A stretch of DNA of 64,000 nt from Blastomussa wellsi (GCA_947652115.1 OX393573.1:11071981-11135980), one strand, 5' to 3'. Shown: positions 35,300 to 48,694, counted from the stretch's first letter. Notes: generated from the sequence alone by a model not told the origin. Numbers and translations: made by a program.

Positions 35300-37190
35300 C
35301 CACACAATCCTTAATTTTGTCCTTTATTTCCTCACAGTTCCCTTTACAAGAAATAAAATTAAAACAAATTGGATGTCAGTGGAAAGCAACAATGAACACT
35401 CGAACGTTTTAACGGCCAGTGTCAAAGTAATTGTTGCTTCTCGAGGTAAGCTAAACTGCCTGAGCTTTTAAGAAGATAAAAAGAAAAGTAATTAAAAAGT
35501 TATCAAGAATTTCTCTTTAAAAGGTTTATCCGGCAGGTTGTTTTCGGGGTTTGAAAAATTTTGGTTTTTCTCGACCAGATTAAAATGTTGCATACGACAT
35601 TCTAGTCCGTTTGAAACTTTCAAACATATTGACAAAGCGTTATTCTTTCAAAGCTGTTAAGTAAATTCATTGTACTTTTCATTTGTAACTTTTATCCGGA
35701 AACAACTCGCACATAATTCAAAGAAACCGAATTTTGAAGGTGATTACTTTTACTGCAATGTTATGATTTCCAAAATTTCTCACTTAGAAAAAAAAAACCG
35801 AAACCCGCGTCGCACCTTTCGATGTAAACTGCCCACATATTGAGGGTAACCGTATCGCTAAAACGGTCTTCCATTAAGTAATGATTCAAACATAAAATGA
35901 CTCGTAAAAGGAAAAAAGACAAGATAAACACATCATTAATATCACATCATATGAGACGCATTAATGGGATAGGCTGGCCCGCCAACGAAACTACAGTCTT
36001 GCAATTGTACCTTCTTAAAACCAAATTTCAGCTGCGCGCTTGCAAATTCATCCAACAGGAATTTCAGCATTTCCAAGCCGTGCAACCAGTTGGCTTGTTT
36101 ACTTGTAGACTTAATTCCGCTCATAATCTCATTCTTGAAAAGTTCCGGTATGTTGAAGCGATCACCGCTGTTTTATCTTATGCACAAGGCAGCTTTAATT
36201 TACCCTTTTCCCTACTCTTGATTAAAAACAAAAGCGAAGCGAAGAAATTGTTGTATATGTATTTCAGTCGGTAGAGACAAAACAGATTTCATGCGAAATG
36301 ACGCTGTCAACCGAGTCTGCTTTTGACTGCAAAATTAAATGAATTAACCAGAGAAACTCTCCAGGTAAAAAGGATTTCTTTAGAGAATGCTTTAGTAACT
36401 ATCGCTTCCCAAATTATTTTGTATTTTCAACTGAACCTAGGGTAAAAAAAAAAAAGAATTAAATGTTGTATTTTTTATGCTAGGGTCGGCTTTTCCAAAG
36501 TCTCATTCTCTAAAACATCAGACTTTGATTCATCCGGTACTTGATGTAAGATGAGCAGAAGAAGATAAAGAAAAAACATTTCACTTCACAAAAATCAAAG
36601 CCAAAAAGTAATGTTTAAAGTGCCAAATTGAGCGACAACAAAGCTGGTCCGAGACCCACTCATCAACTCGCTTTTTTGCACACAGTAGCTGCCCGTTCTA
36701 AACAACGAAAACCTCTTGACAACCACTGAGGGCTCTGGCTGCAATTATTTGTTAATGAGAGAAACTTTTCTCCAAATGTCAGATGATTTCAAGAGAGGAA
36801 TCAACCTTATTTCCCAGCGGGAATAAAAACAAACGAAAAATAAACCGGACAAATTTGACCGTCATTAAAGCGCAAAAAAAATCCCGCTACACACTTTTCG
36901 GTAGAAATCAGTTTACGGCAGTTTTAACACAGCGGGATTCAAATGTTCATAAAATTCATCTCGCCGTAAAAAATACTGATAAATATAGATATGTGCTCAC
37001 ACAAAATTCATCGATACATCTCTTTCGCCTTGGGATGTAAGTTGCCCGCCTGCCACTGGCTTCAAATGTTCACCTCCGAAAGATCAGACTTCACGAGGTT
37101 TTGAGTTAATTGCGTACCTTGGGGGTGTTACTAGATTAGCAAATTAGGTCGTTTTAATAGGAAACGTATAACGTACCAGCAAAACAGGGG
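35300..37190. other. Probable 5' UTR intron and upstream region of gcm
   Basis: No coding feature supported. On the minus strand an acceptor-like ttcttgtaaag lies at about 35341, 48 bp before the gcm ATG, and a strong donor (CTG|GTAAGT) at 37196, consistent with a 1.85-kb intron in the 5' UTR. Open frames at 35897-36274 and 36783-37040 look random. Confidence 0.4.
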
Positions 37191-37196
37191 ACTTAC

Positions 37197-37330
37197 CAGT
37201 CGACAGCCCGATTCCAAAATCTGCGACTTGAGTGCTGATTTGTTTTCGCCCGGTCTTGAGTGCGTTTAGCTGATCAAGCGCGTTTCTCGGGTGGCTGCGA
37301 AATGACGGGATTTTAAAAGGCTCTGATCAT
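37197..37330 (-). promoter_or_regulatory. Candidate non-coding first exon and core promoter of gcm
   Basis: Minus-strand exon ending at 37197 with donor GTAAGT. A TATA-like TTTTAAAA is at 37311-37318 (reverse), which would place transcription start near 37285. The local sequence is richer in CpG and GC than its surroundings (37200-37460). Inferred from signals only. Confidence 0.35.
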
Positions 37331-37459
37331 CCATTCTGCGCAGTCGAGTGTTTCACAATGATGGGAATTTTGCCGCGGTCACCATATGTGCCCGCGATAC
37401 ACCTGCTCTCTGACTAAACACCGAACAATCGCGGGGTGGGCTCGTGTCACGTGACACAC

Positions 37460-40400
37460 GTCCAAAAATCGAAAAATGACAAATTTAATATTTACCGAGA
37501 TGTTGGTTTAGATAAATAATGATACAAGCTTCGTATTGGTCTTTAATAAGCTCATCTCGGCGCTGATAGTGTTTGCGAAAAGGCAGGGATCCCGCTTTCG
37601 GGAAGAGTGGACGTAATTTTGCGTTTTCGAAATTGATAAGTTGTTTTGAGCGGTCGACAAAACGAGGGTGCCGGCGGTTAGCAAAAAGGGACGAAAAAAC
37701 CGAACCACTCGCATGAAATCGTTAACAAACTCCGAATGGACAAATGGGAAATCAATTATTGGCTGAGAACGCAACAGATGCAAGATTTCGCTAACACAAA
37801 AGCAGTAATGGCTCGTAATAGCCATTTAATCACACGTTATTGGCAAGGCAGTTTATTAATTCAGACACGAATACAAAAGAAGTGTAGCGAGAGGCCTTTT
37901 TCTCTGCGCGGATTTTTGCCGGTAGTTTTTTTTGGCGGCCTAAAATAGCCATGATCACACAAAGCCGGCCCTCAGAAAATACCCGCTGAAAAATATAATT
38001 GACATCCAAATTACCTGGCTAAACGTGTGCGCTCGTTCAAGCGGTTGAAAAATAATACGAAAAGCGGGGAGATATCTTTTATGCAAAGCTTTCGCAGTGT
38101 AATAGTCTTGTGGCAATTGTTATGTTCTTCCGATAAAGCGCGCGCCCTGTTAATTCGAAATATCTAAAAGATAGCGAGTAAGTCTTAAAAGGGTATTTTG
38201 TTATTGTTTCGCTTCACAGACAAAGTTTTGAGTATCCTTTTTAATGATTCATAGCTTATGCGGAAGGAAATCATATCTTCTATAACTTAAGATACGTTTC
38301 GACATCGAGATTGTGCATTTAAAACGTTCGTTGAACGCGGTGTTTCAAAATATCGTTTTAAAGGAAAATCTGTGCAGAAAAGGGTTAGATTAATTTTGGG
38401 TCGCTAGGATATAAACAGTTTTTATGGCGGAAATTTTGTTCTGGCCATAAGAAAATTAATTACGATTGCAGATAAGAGGCGCTTTAGTGATAACATTGTA
38501 AACCGAGTTGAACAGTTCCGTAACGGGTTGTGAGTTGAATAAATGATTTCGACAGTGTCAAGATTTTCCAATCTTTCAAAATGACATAAAATGGTTATTC
38601 ATGTTTGGTATTTTTACAAAGGAAAAATATTATCACAAAGCCATCTTTGCGATTCTCACCGTCCAAAGTTTCGCTTGTTAGAAGTCTGTATTTTCTTGTA
38701 GCTTCATTTAAACTCGACAACAAATTTTTGCTGGTTTACTTTTAATTTTTTTTGCATACAAAAGTGTCTCTAAAGTTCAAAGTTCAAATAGACGAACGGT
38801 AATAACCAGCAAGCAAGGCGTTCGCTTAGACAAAATTTGATCTTGATTTTTTTTAAGTTTTGTTATCCAATACCTTGACATGCGCAATATAAAATAATTA
38901 TGTATATTTCAATTATTGCAACATGAAAAGGGTTCGGAAACCAACTGTTCGGGAACGAAAATCGCTTCAATACTCTGTGGGGCGAGTTTTAGCATACAGA
39001 AAAAAGCGACGAGAAAGAATGAATTATACTTAAAGTTGCAATGACAGCCCAATTTAAATAATTTTACACCTAAAGATGTTTTAAGAGGAGCAAAAAAACC
39101 AAATTTATTTTAAAAAACATGAATCAAAACTCGATGGAAGGTAGTGTTTTAGATACTTTTTCAGGACAGGAGGGCTGTTTCATGTTTAAAACGAACACAA
39201 ACCCGAGGATCAAGCTTTATTGATTAACATAGTATTAACAAAATAAACACAGAAACCATTTTAAATGGAAAGAAAAACTGTTGAATCCACAAGACCTAAT
39301 TTTGAATCGACCGGCAGCATTCAAATTTCTCAGTGCATCTTCGCTGAGCGGCGGAGAAACAAATTCAAAGTGCCACGCGAAATGTGTCTTGTTTTTGATC
39401 AAGTTATTGTTTAAAACATTTTAAATATCATGTCGTTTTGCATATAAGAAGAAGCGTCTTCAAAGCACCAATTAACACCTCAATACAGGTTTTTGTTAAA
39501 AGCCAGGTAGCTTTTAAATGGATTGCTCTTAATGCAACCGCATTTTAAAATTCATCAAAACAGACAAAACTATGTCAGTACAAAAAGACTTTGTCTCGCG
39601 ACAAACATTGAATAAATTCATCGCTTAGTTTGAAGCCTGTACTTAACCTTATGCATGTTTATGAGGAGTGTTGAGTTTTTAAAATTTAAATTTAGGGCGT
39701 TATCTATCGAGAAAAAGAAAGATGTTAAAAAGAGAGGCAGTTTATTGCTTACACAGCTCGCTAAAACTCTTTGTACGATTAAGGTTTTCATGAATTTTAG
39801 TTTGTTAGATAAAACATTCCAGTACGATGAATCATCGAGGACTTTGATGGAATCAGTGAGGACCAGTGAGTTTAAGCAGTTTATAACAACTTTTTGTTAA
39901 TCCCAAATCACACACTAACTATTTTGATGTCCGCGGAAGATTTATCATAAAAATTACGAAAATAACGAAGTAACATGAAAGGACAAGACCGTTCTTTTCA
40001 AACATGGACGAAACGAAACGACTGTTTCCCTTCTTTTGTAAGTGTTTTCGTCAAGTGTATGTTTTTAACTACTTTGCAAATTTGAAGACTATGTAAACTG
40101 GATTATGTGCAAAAATATGAAAGCTATTAACAGTATCGCTGCCGAAATTTATACAGAAATTTTTTGCTTCTACCAGACGACCTTTTAACAGGGGCATAAA
40201 CTGTGGCCTAATAAATTAAAATAACTTAAAACTAAACGAAGAAACTGCAAAACAAAAGTTAAAATTCGTTTCTTAGAGAGAAATACAAGTAGTCAATAAT
40301 TTATGGAAGGGATTATTTGTTTCAGGTAAAATTGCCACGTAAAGTTAATCATTCGAGATTCTCTACTGATTACAATATGTGACAATATTAGTACGCTCTC

Positions 40401-42150
40401 GTTGTAATCTTTCTTCGCCCCTTTCAATCCATACTGAACGACAGTGCACGGTTATCGCGCTTTCCAATACTTGGATAGGGAAAAAGTTTTGCGACTTTAG
40501 ACACCGATTCTAGCTTGGCAAATTATAGAAAATTGTCGTAAAGTTGCAAACAAAGGTACCTGTGTTTTATGCTATAATTAATACTTTGTCGTAAAATTGC
40601 AAAGAGAAATGCCTAAAGTGAACATGCGGATCAAGTTCCAGATGACTTGTTTTCGATACTAACAGGTTTGCACATAACAGTTATAACCTTTAATCGTACA
40701 CCTAAATTTTGTACAAAGGGATTCATTATTTTCTTTATATTTTTTTTAAATTCGTGCAGAGGTTTTCAACAATTGCTTAAAGACTTAACCGGCTATAAAT
40801 CAACAAACACTGCATGCAGTTTTTATTTTTAAAATTTTAGAGAGTGTTGCAGTGATCTCTGCATTTGTGTTCCATGCTTCTTTTTAGACCTCTTTCGCAA
40901 AAATTTCGAGTTCTTAAAAAAAATTAAAATACTTCTAGTGTTCCCGCAAATCCCTGTCTCCTTGTTGAATATTGTAACACGCACAGCAAACGTTTGTCTT
41001 TCTTTTAACTTACCCGAGAGCAACCAGCAAATAACAAGTCTATCTTTTAAGCATAATTCACTTGATATACAGAACAATAAGCCGTATTAGCCAGGCGTTT
41101 TCGAATTAAATGTATCACCCGGACAATATTCAGTATTGCCCGTGGTAACAGTCAGATATTGCTCTTGCTCCAACATAAATTGAGACAATTTTCCTTCTAG
41201 CTTGATATCGCAGCTAGGCAATGGGGTTCTCCTTGTACTTTCAGAAATTTACTGTCCTGAATTTTTTGCTCACATTTTTTGGGCTGCTGTATTGCTTCAA
41301 AGACAAACTTCGATAGCCAAAGAGTGTTTTCCTAAAGAAAAATTCACTACAGCAGAGGCCAAATTCGCACGCTAACACGCCATGAATGAGAACATCACAT
41401 TGATAATTTAAATGTTGTTTGTTCATTAAAGCAGGTGTATAAACATTTAGTGCGTCCAAGGTAATCACTTTGCTTATTATAAAAAAGAAACTTTTCCTTT
41501 CATCCTTTGTCGTACAAGAATTCTGCTGCAATTTTGCAGCGAAATCTGGTCGCTTTTCTCTTTGGTAGTCTTTGCGTACTGTTTTGGACAGTACGTTTGT
41601 TTATGTATCATTATGTAACATTGAAGACACTTTCATCCAACAAGGGTTTCTATACGACTTAATTTACATCAAGTAATTAGAATATGTGTTAAGGAGGATA
41701 TTTTGTTTCAGAGTTTCATTATGTCAAATGTTCCTAGTCTGTTAATATTACAGAGCTGGTTGTGTCTTTACAGTAAAATTGTCGCACTAATTGTTTTCTT
41801 TTTTCCCCAACAAAAACCCACTGGAAAACACGAACCCATTTAAAGACCTTGAGTTCGCCACAAATTCACGTGCTTCACGCGCAAATTATTATTTCACAAC
41901 CAATCAATGAACGCTTTGTTTGTCGAAAATGACAATAGATTACCACGAGTGATACAAGTCCTATCAGACAAAAGCTTTCTCTGTTGTAGAAACTGAGTCT
42001 CAATTATTTATTGTTTTAAAAAAAAAAAAAGAAAAGAAATTCACCGTCAAAGGAATTTTGATATAAGAAACGTGTTGCCAGGGAATCTGGGTTCTCAAAC
42101 ATAGCGCGTGTGAAAAATTTTCGAGGAAAAATATCCCCGAGGCTGTATTT
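37460..42150. other. Intergenic desert, AT-rich
   Basis: No gene, tRNA, long inverted repeat or known element recognised on either strand. Open frames are short and without domain features. It separates gcm from the single-exon zinc-finger gene and could hold regulatory DNA, but nothing specific is visible. Confidence 0.5.
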
Positions 42151-42153
42151 GCG

Positions 42154-43155
42154 ATGTGTACAATCCGCCTGACTTCAATCTTTTTTGTGGACTGGGAGAC
42201 GACAAGCAAGGATTTCGTAAAAGGGGTAAGGTTTACGTCGACGCAACGTGACATTAAAGTTCACTTGTTTTACAACAAGAAAACGCCAAAAAGCGATCTT
42301 CCGTGTGATTGCGAATGGATCGTAAAACATCCCACATTAACGTCTTCCGCGGAGGCTTCGTGGACAGCGCTTTTAACATACGTCCTGCATTTTTACACGC
42401 AAACCTCCTGCAACTGTATAAACAATCGCTGCAAACTCTGGCCCAATCGTCACGTCCACACCAAGTACAGAGCACACATTGTCTGTGGGGATGAAGCGAG
42501 ATACGAAGAACTGGAGGCCATTTTGAAATTTAATAAAATCCCTGTGAAGATTATCAACGTCGGGGAGCGCACTTTGTTAGACTTGTTTCAATATTCGTGC
42601 GGCCACTGTAAAATAATTTTCAAAACTAAAAAAGAGGCTGATTTTCACGATCAAAACAAGCATAACTTTCTTTGCTCGAATTTGAAATGCGAGAAAAGTA
42701 AACGAGCGAACGGCTTCTTTGCGAAGAAGGAGCTAGAAGATCATATAGGCCGACAACAGGGCTGCGAATTCTGCCCAGATAAAGTATTCTGTTCGCCAAA
42801 GAAGCTTGAGGAACATATGACAAAAACGCATAAGAAGTGCGATTGTAGTTGCGAGGAGTATTACGAAACTAAAGGCGACTATCTAGAACATTTTTACAGC
42901 AATTTGCCGCTGCCGTGTCTCGAGGAGCCGAATTGTTCCGAGCGCTTTCCGAACATCGAGTTTCAGGCCTTCCATCACAAGTCCGTTCACGGGTCAACCT
43001 ACCCGTACTATTGCATGGCATGTTACAAGAAGAAATACCTGGTTTGTCTTAAAACAGCCGAGGAGTTGCTGAACCACGTGGAGGAAGAGAAACATAGCGA
43101 ACAGGAATTTGCTTTCGCACAAATTCCACTACATATTGCTCTCAATGGGGACTGA
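42154..43155 (+). CDS. Single-exon NYN/PIN-like plus C2H2-like zinc-finger protein, 333 aa
   Basis: An uninterrupted 333-codon frame from ATG. Residues about 8-150 have the outline of a NYN/PIN-type nuclease fold: I-F-F-V-D-W-E-T at the start (first acidic site), V-H-L-F-Y-N, then H-I-V-C-G-D-E-A-R-Y-E-E-L (the S/C-G-D site) and K-I-P-V-K-I-I-N. A central conserved acidic residue is not evident. From about residue 150 come four to six Cys/His pairs: C-x2-C-x11-H-x4-H, C-x4-C, C-x2-C-x12-H-x4-H, C-x4-C, and a final C-x2-C...H-x5-H. Such proteins could act on RNA, but function is unknown. No introns or SINEs; neighbours give no hint. Confidence 0.7.
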   Translation: MCTIRLTSIFFVDWETTSKDFVKGVRFTSTQRDIKVHLFYNKKTPKSDLPCDCEWIVKHPTLTSSAEASWTALLTYVLHFYTQTSCNCINNRCKLWPNRHVHTKYRAHIVCGDEARYEELEAILKFNKIPVKIINVGERTLLDLFQYSCGHCKIIFKTKKEADFHDQNKHNFLCSNLKCEKSKRANGFFAKKELEDHIGRQQGCEFCPDKVFCSPKKLEEHMTKTHKKCDCSCEEYYETKGDYLEHFYSNLPLPCLEEPNCSERFPNIEFQAFHHKSVHGSTYPYYCMACYKKKYLVCLKTAEELLNHVEEEKHSEQEFAFAQIPLHIALNGD

Positions 43156-43159
43156 CTGA

Positions 43160-45350
43160 ATGCTGATCGAAAGAAATTATCCCCCAAAACTAACCACGCT
43201 TATTTCTCAAACGGTTGAATGTAAATCAAGAATTTGTTCTGAGATCTTTGAGGTTTTTCTGTTGGGTTTGGTCATTGTAAACAAAAAAAAGTAGGAGTTT
43301 TCAAGGCGTTTATGATATAAATGGACTATAAAACGGTCATGTTACATAAGGATGTCAACGAAAAACAGATTTCTATTGCAGCTATTATCGCTTGTAAATA
43401 GGCTTACTTAATCCCACATTTAAAAAGTTTTCCTTGAGAGCTGTTCCTTGACAGTTGTTAAAACTCTGAAGTTTTAATTAATTGGGCGTTGAAGAGTTTA
43501 GCGGCAGGTTTTGAACCGCTAGCAATTGTGAGGATCTTGTTGAATTCGTTTGGAACACATATAGTCGAATATAGCATGCAGTTTTAGCATGTTGTACTCA
43601 ATTGTATTACATCAACGATTTATTTGCTTCGTGAAACTCGAAACCTTGTTTTTACAGTAGAAATTACGCGATTGAAAGATTAATGGGTTTACTTAAGCAG
43701 GGCTGTGGGCAATTGTTTGCTCTTAGATCGTGATAGTTTGTTTAACTTTGGACGTTCGTTTCTGGGAGTCAGCTGGTACAGTTCCCAAGCTCTTTAGCAC
43801 AAATTTTTCATTAAAACATTAAAAAATACAATAACGAACGATGCAGCAATGTTTTCCAGTCACGTTATCGTAAAATGTCGTCCATTTCGATAACTCAATC
43901 AACCCACTCCTACATGTTGGTATAAAACCCGCGGAAAACAATTTCAGTACGTTGTTCCCACGCACTTTGCATTCTCTTGGGTTACTTAAGTGTATTTTTG
44001 TATTTGTGAAGGTGTGTAAATACATTTTAATGACTTCCGGAGCGAGTTCACCTGTTTTATTTTGGGAGTTGCTATCTTGGAGCGATTTCAGTCGTAAAAA
44101 CGAGTTTCAAGAATTCACCGTTTGCATTTATAGCGGATGACCATGGGTAAGAAAAAACCGATCAAGCCTTGAAAATTTGGTTTTCACGTGACCGTACGAG
44201 CTTTCGCCGTACAGATTATGGGGGAGAGGAGCGGGAGTCACAAGACAACCCAACGGGAGAAGAGACTAAATCTGTTGTAGCAAGTCTGTAAATGTGAGTT
44301 TTTGCGTCATAACTCTTATGAAGACGCCAATTTAATAAAACCCATACTTTTTATGAGACATTTGCGCGTTTTTTATCTATTGACGTTGGTTTAATTCTCG
44401 GCAGATTTACATGGCTTCCAAGTTTTAGTGTTTATTCTGTTGTGGTCACGTGACTGGCCAAACGAGGCCTTGATTTGAAACTTTTGAAGGACTCTTGAAA
44501 GGAACAAAGATGTGAAAAAAATCTTATTCGTAGGATGTCTGGTTTTCAAAAGTATGGTGATTAGAAACCTTCCACAGCAAGGAAATCATGGAAGATAAAT
44601 TTGTAGTTGAGAAGGTGTTCCCCTCGTTAACTTGTTGAAGACAGGGTTTATATAACGAAGTAGGGAGCGAGCCAGGACTAGCTACGAAGCAGAGCACGTC
44701 AGGGCATCGGGCATAAAAAAAGCAAGCAAAGGGAAGAAAGGAACTTACAACTCGACAAGTCCGAAAGAAAATGCAAATTCAAAGGCTGTGTAAAGGACTG
44801 TAGCAAAACAATATATTACTGCAGAAAGTAAGTAAAACAGCGCGATGATCGGACATATATTTTAGCTTTCAACATCCTACCAGGTGTCCTTGTGTACAGA
44901 TTCTGTCAACCCGTCAAAATAGTAAGTCTTTTGTTAGTGGAGAATAAATTTTGCAGCCGTTTCGCATGAAACCGTTTTAGCAAACAGGCGAAAAAAAAAG
45001 GTCGGGACACAGGAGGCGACAAATCGCTGCGACATACGGCCTTTATAATATTTGATGGTGGTTAACATATTTCATAGGGTCTATCCTAACGTACAGGCTG
45101 TTCATTAATACATGCAACCTCGGACACTTTTCATAAATAGCGCTCAAATTTGAATTACAAGACTTTGCTACATCAAATTGTTAGCCTCGTGTATACGTTA
45201 CTAGACAAAGAATTTTTTACGTGAATGTGAAGCTTGGTAAATAGAATGTAAAAGTATTGTTATTTAAATGCATCAACTTTGTGCAAAGTATATATTGATA
45301 CATACAACGGGGAACATCTCCCTTCCCGCGATCCCACCCTTACCATGTAT
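43160..45350. other. Intergenic, no gene recognised
   Basis: AT-rich, with short open frames only (for example 43819-44025, 43952-44140). The last part probably belongs to the 3' end of the LINE relic that follows. Confidence 0.45.
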
Positions 45351-45355
45351 ATCCC

Positions 45356-46400
45356 CTACCCTCTAATTTCACAGATCGTGCAGATATTACAGATCTCTTT
45401 AAGAATTTCAAGTTTTCCGTAAAGAAACAGTAGAAAGCATTGGAAATCTAAGATGGCTCCGCGAAGGCTTGTACAGAAAATACAATATTGAGCTATAAGT
45501 AGACAATAATTTAGTGCTTGCCAATGCTTTGTTCTATCATGCCAGCCGTAAAGTATATGGGTTGTGGCTAACATTATTGTTTCATTCGTTTTTTGGAGCC
45601 ACCAATCTTGAAACAGAGTCCAGAAATCGACTACAAGAGTGCAGTTTATTAGCAGGTGATGCAGAGTTTGTTGTTCAACGTTGCATATGGGGTTTTCTGA
45701 GAGGCCGTCTCGATAAAGTGTGACGCGGTTTGGAAGCACATTGTGAATCACTTTATGCTGAAACATTGTTATTTTTACTTCATTTGTGACTGCAAATGGC
45801 ATACGATAGACTTTCTGGATGGTGTTTTCAGTAAAACCGTGACGAAGTATTTTGCTCTCAGCAGTGGGAGGAAGAAAGATGGTTTTTAAAAGAGAAGAGT
45901 AAATAGAACTGTTTTTTAGGGGGGTGACAGAGGTAATGTGTTCGACATTCGGAATTGGGTTTTTAAAAGCAGCTTTCCAATCTTTTGGAATTGCATTAAC
46001 CAGACCATGACATTTAGTAAAAGGAACTTTCAGATTGAATTTTAATGCAAACTCATGTCATTTTAAATATGTCGCTTATCTTGGTAACGCCGGCATCATA
46101 CCAATTGTGGTAAAAGATAGGTTTATTTTCTACAAGAATTTTCCTGTTGTTCCACAGTAGCTGATTTTTAGGATGCGTTTTGCAGTCGAGGTCCTGTTGA
46201 GGTTTTGAATTCGTACCAATAATTTAACATCTTTTATAGAAGGTGGGAAGCTTCTCTTCGTGGTCTAGTATATTTGTTGGAAAGTTGCATTTTGTTAAGA
46301 AGGCAAGGCTTCCGTGTCTTTGTAAGAGCTGGTTGGCGATTATTTTCCAGGAGGCTTGTAAATCGTCTTGAATAGACCTTTTTAGCTTCGTTTGTTTGTT
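45356..46400 (-). pseudogene. LINE reverse-transcriptase C-terminal relic
   Basis: Minus strand. The longest frame (45356-45802, continuing in frame to about 46000) shows the LINE C-terminal pattern: M-F-Q-H-K-V-I-H-N-V-L-P, then C-N..L-H-H-L-L-I-N-C, F-W-T-L-F-Q-D-W-W, H-I-L-Y-G-W and L-N-Y-C-L-L-I-A. Upstream (46060-46400) the same protein continues in other frames (Y-H-N-W-Y-D-A-G-V; N-F-P-T-N-I-L), with a stop and frameshift near 46055. Enzyme core missing; a 5'-truncated dead copy, as usual for LINEs. Confidence 0.75.
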
Positions 46401-47030
46401 GCCCCATTTAAGATCACGTGATGATACCGGTGAGACTTATTGCTTTCAAATTCAAACAAACCACGCTGAAATGAATGAATAATTTCCAAATGGACAAAGG
46501 AATATTTTTCGGGAGAGCATCAGATGATCTGAAATGGACAATTTACATACGTAGCTAAAAAGTCTATTCTTTTGACCCAAGATATTTTGAGTGCTTTTTC
46601 CACGGATTTTAAAATCGCACATTTTCAGACCGCTACACGAAAAAGGTGCGCCTGCGAAAAAGATAACATTTCGGGAAGCGAAAGAGAACGTCGACAAAGT
46701 CTGTAGCGAGGTGCAAAGAACAGTGGCTAGTAAAAAACAAAACAAAACAACTTTATTTGAGTGTCAACTGCATCTAGCACTAACGTACTAATTGGGGACA
46801 CTGTAAAGCACAAATGAAATCAAATCAAATTATATTAATTATAAATCAAATCAAATGTAAATGTTGGTTTTGTGGAGAGGGGAAAAGGTAGTCACTTGAA
46901 GGGATAGCTGAGGAGGCCCCTTCTTCCCTCTGAGAAATTTCATGAACTCATACACTTAGATTTTTGAAAATGTAATAAAGAAGACACTTAGTTATTTAAA
47001 ATTCAAACAAAGAAGAAGACATTTTAATAT

Positions 47031-47104
47031 GGGGACACCGGGAGTCGAACCCGGGACAGACGATCCAAAAAGCATACACCTATCCACTACACTATCAGAG
47101 CGCC
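47031..47104 (-). tRNA. tRNA-like sequence (pseudo-tRNA or SINE head)
   Basis: Minus strand: A-box-like tagtgtagtggatagg and a perfect T arm (ccggg-ttcgact-cccgg). The acceptor ends do not pair (5' GCTCTGA against 3' GTGTCCC) and the anticodon stem is poor, so it is probably not a working tRNA gene. Confidence 0.5.
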
Positions 47105-47245
47105 AGGACTAGTTAAATACTACAGGTCTAAGTTTATGTAATACCAGTAATACTATTTCAGTGTCAGCCAAACCAAAATAGGAACGGTACGCAGCCCTTT
47201 ACAAGGTCCCACAATATTGTCTGAAAAAATTATAAACAACAGCAA

Positions 47246-48510
47246 CAGTGGACCCTAGCCTCCTACGCAGGCGTTATTAGGGGATTGCGTTACCACTTGT
47301 CGCCACTAACGCCTGCTTAACCGCGACCAAAATTCCTTTCCCATTGTCTCTCGCCAGACAAACTAACCAATCAGCATTGTCTGTAGGCATTCAAAACGAT
47401 CGTTATAAAATTTGTTGGATACAATACTCTGGTGTATTTCGATGGTTGAAACACCAAAATATTATTTATTGTGAATACAAGAGGTTAAAGCGTGCGAGTC
47501 TGATTCTGTCATAAGTTGGAAGGGTTAATATTTTGGGAAAGATGATCTCTCTCCCATGAACAGAACAGTGGATCAGAAATATTTATTTCAACGCTATAAA
47601 ATGCTACAAAAGACTTCGCCAACTCGAAAACGCAAAGCGGAATTAATTTAGAAATCATCAAAGAAGTCCACATCCGTGGTATTTACGAGCGAACAAATCG
47701 AAGGGTAAAATTGGAAAGAGCCAGTCAAGGCGAATACAATCATACATTCGACAAACTTGCCACAGAACGATTTAAAACGTCGAGCGCTGCTGGGTTAAAG
47801 GGCTGGCTTGAAAATATGTTCAACTTTTCCTTTCAATAGTTCATTGGCCCTTTGATTTGAGGCCTGCATTTGCTTTTGAACAACCGACGATTATGAACGG
47901 CGAACACACTTGAAATAATATTTTCCCGAACACCAAAATCGCTACGCAGTCGTTTAGCGCCTGAAACGTGGAAACTTTGACCCATAGGCTAGCTTTTCAT
48001 TTGGCTGAACTTCAGTAATTCGTTGCTGGATTGTACGTCTTTTTGAGGAGCTGTGGGAAAAAATATGAAAACTGAAAATCAATGAGACTGTCGAACACAC
48101 TGAAGGCAAAGCTTGATAACAAACGACTTACCGTAGCCAGTTGATAAATTAAGGAGTGTATCTCTCTTCCATTCAGTAAATAAGCTTCCCTTCGCAAATT
48201 CAGAACTTGCTTTCATCTAAAATGAATTTTCCAGAGAAATCTCTGACTTGGAGCAAAATCAATCGCCCCTTGGCAGGTTTCATCTCATCGCGTGTCTCGC
48301 GGCGGGAGACTCGTCGTGGGGATTTTAGTTGGTAAAATCTGATTGGCTAAGCGGCGGTCAAGGTGAAGGTCGGCTTTCCGGATTTTAGTAGGTAAAATCT
48401 GATTGGCGAAACGGTGGAAAGGAATGTTGGCCTCGGTTAAGCAGACGTTAGTTGGGACAAGTGTAACGCAATCCCTTAATAACGGCTGCGTAGGAGACTA
48501 CAATGGACCC
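47246..48510. mobile_element. 1.25-kb non-autonomous TIR transposon with 10-bp target duplication
   Basis: Element 47256-48500. Terminal inverted repeats of about 90 bp begin TAGYCTCCTACGCAG and continue through gttatta-ggggattgcgtta. Flanking direct repeats caRtggaccc (47246-47255; 48501-48510) differ at one base, fitting 9-10 bp duplications of MULE-type elements. Near the right end, gattttagt-ggtaaaatct occurs twice (about 48321 and 48373). No transposase frame inside. Confidence 0.75.
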
Positions 48511-48694
48511 TAGCCCTAAAACAACAGAGCTGCGTGCTATTAAGATCCAATGAAATTAGAGGTTCTAGAGAGCTGCGAACTATTCCCAAAAATTAAACCT
48601 AACCGCAAGCAAATCAAAGTGGAGCTAACGTACTGTAAGCAAACATGAGTGGAACGTTTTTTGAGCCGGGACGTTTATTGTGTAACCATATGCA

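Noticed and set aside
35897..36274. 125-codon plus-strand frame
   Set aside because: No recognisable motif, no splice or promoter support; in the likely gcm 5' intron.
47031..47104. Functional tRNA gene
   Set aside because: T arm is perfect but acceptor and anticodon stems do not pair; kept only as tRNA-like.
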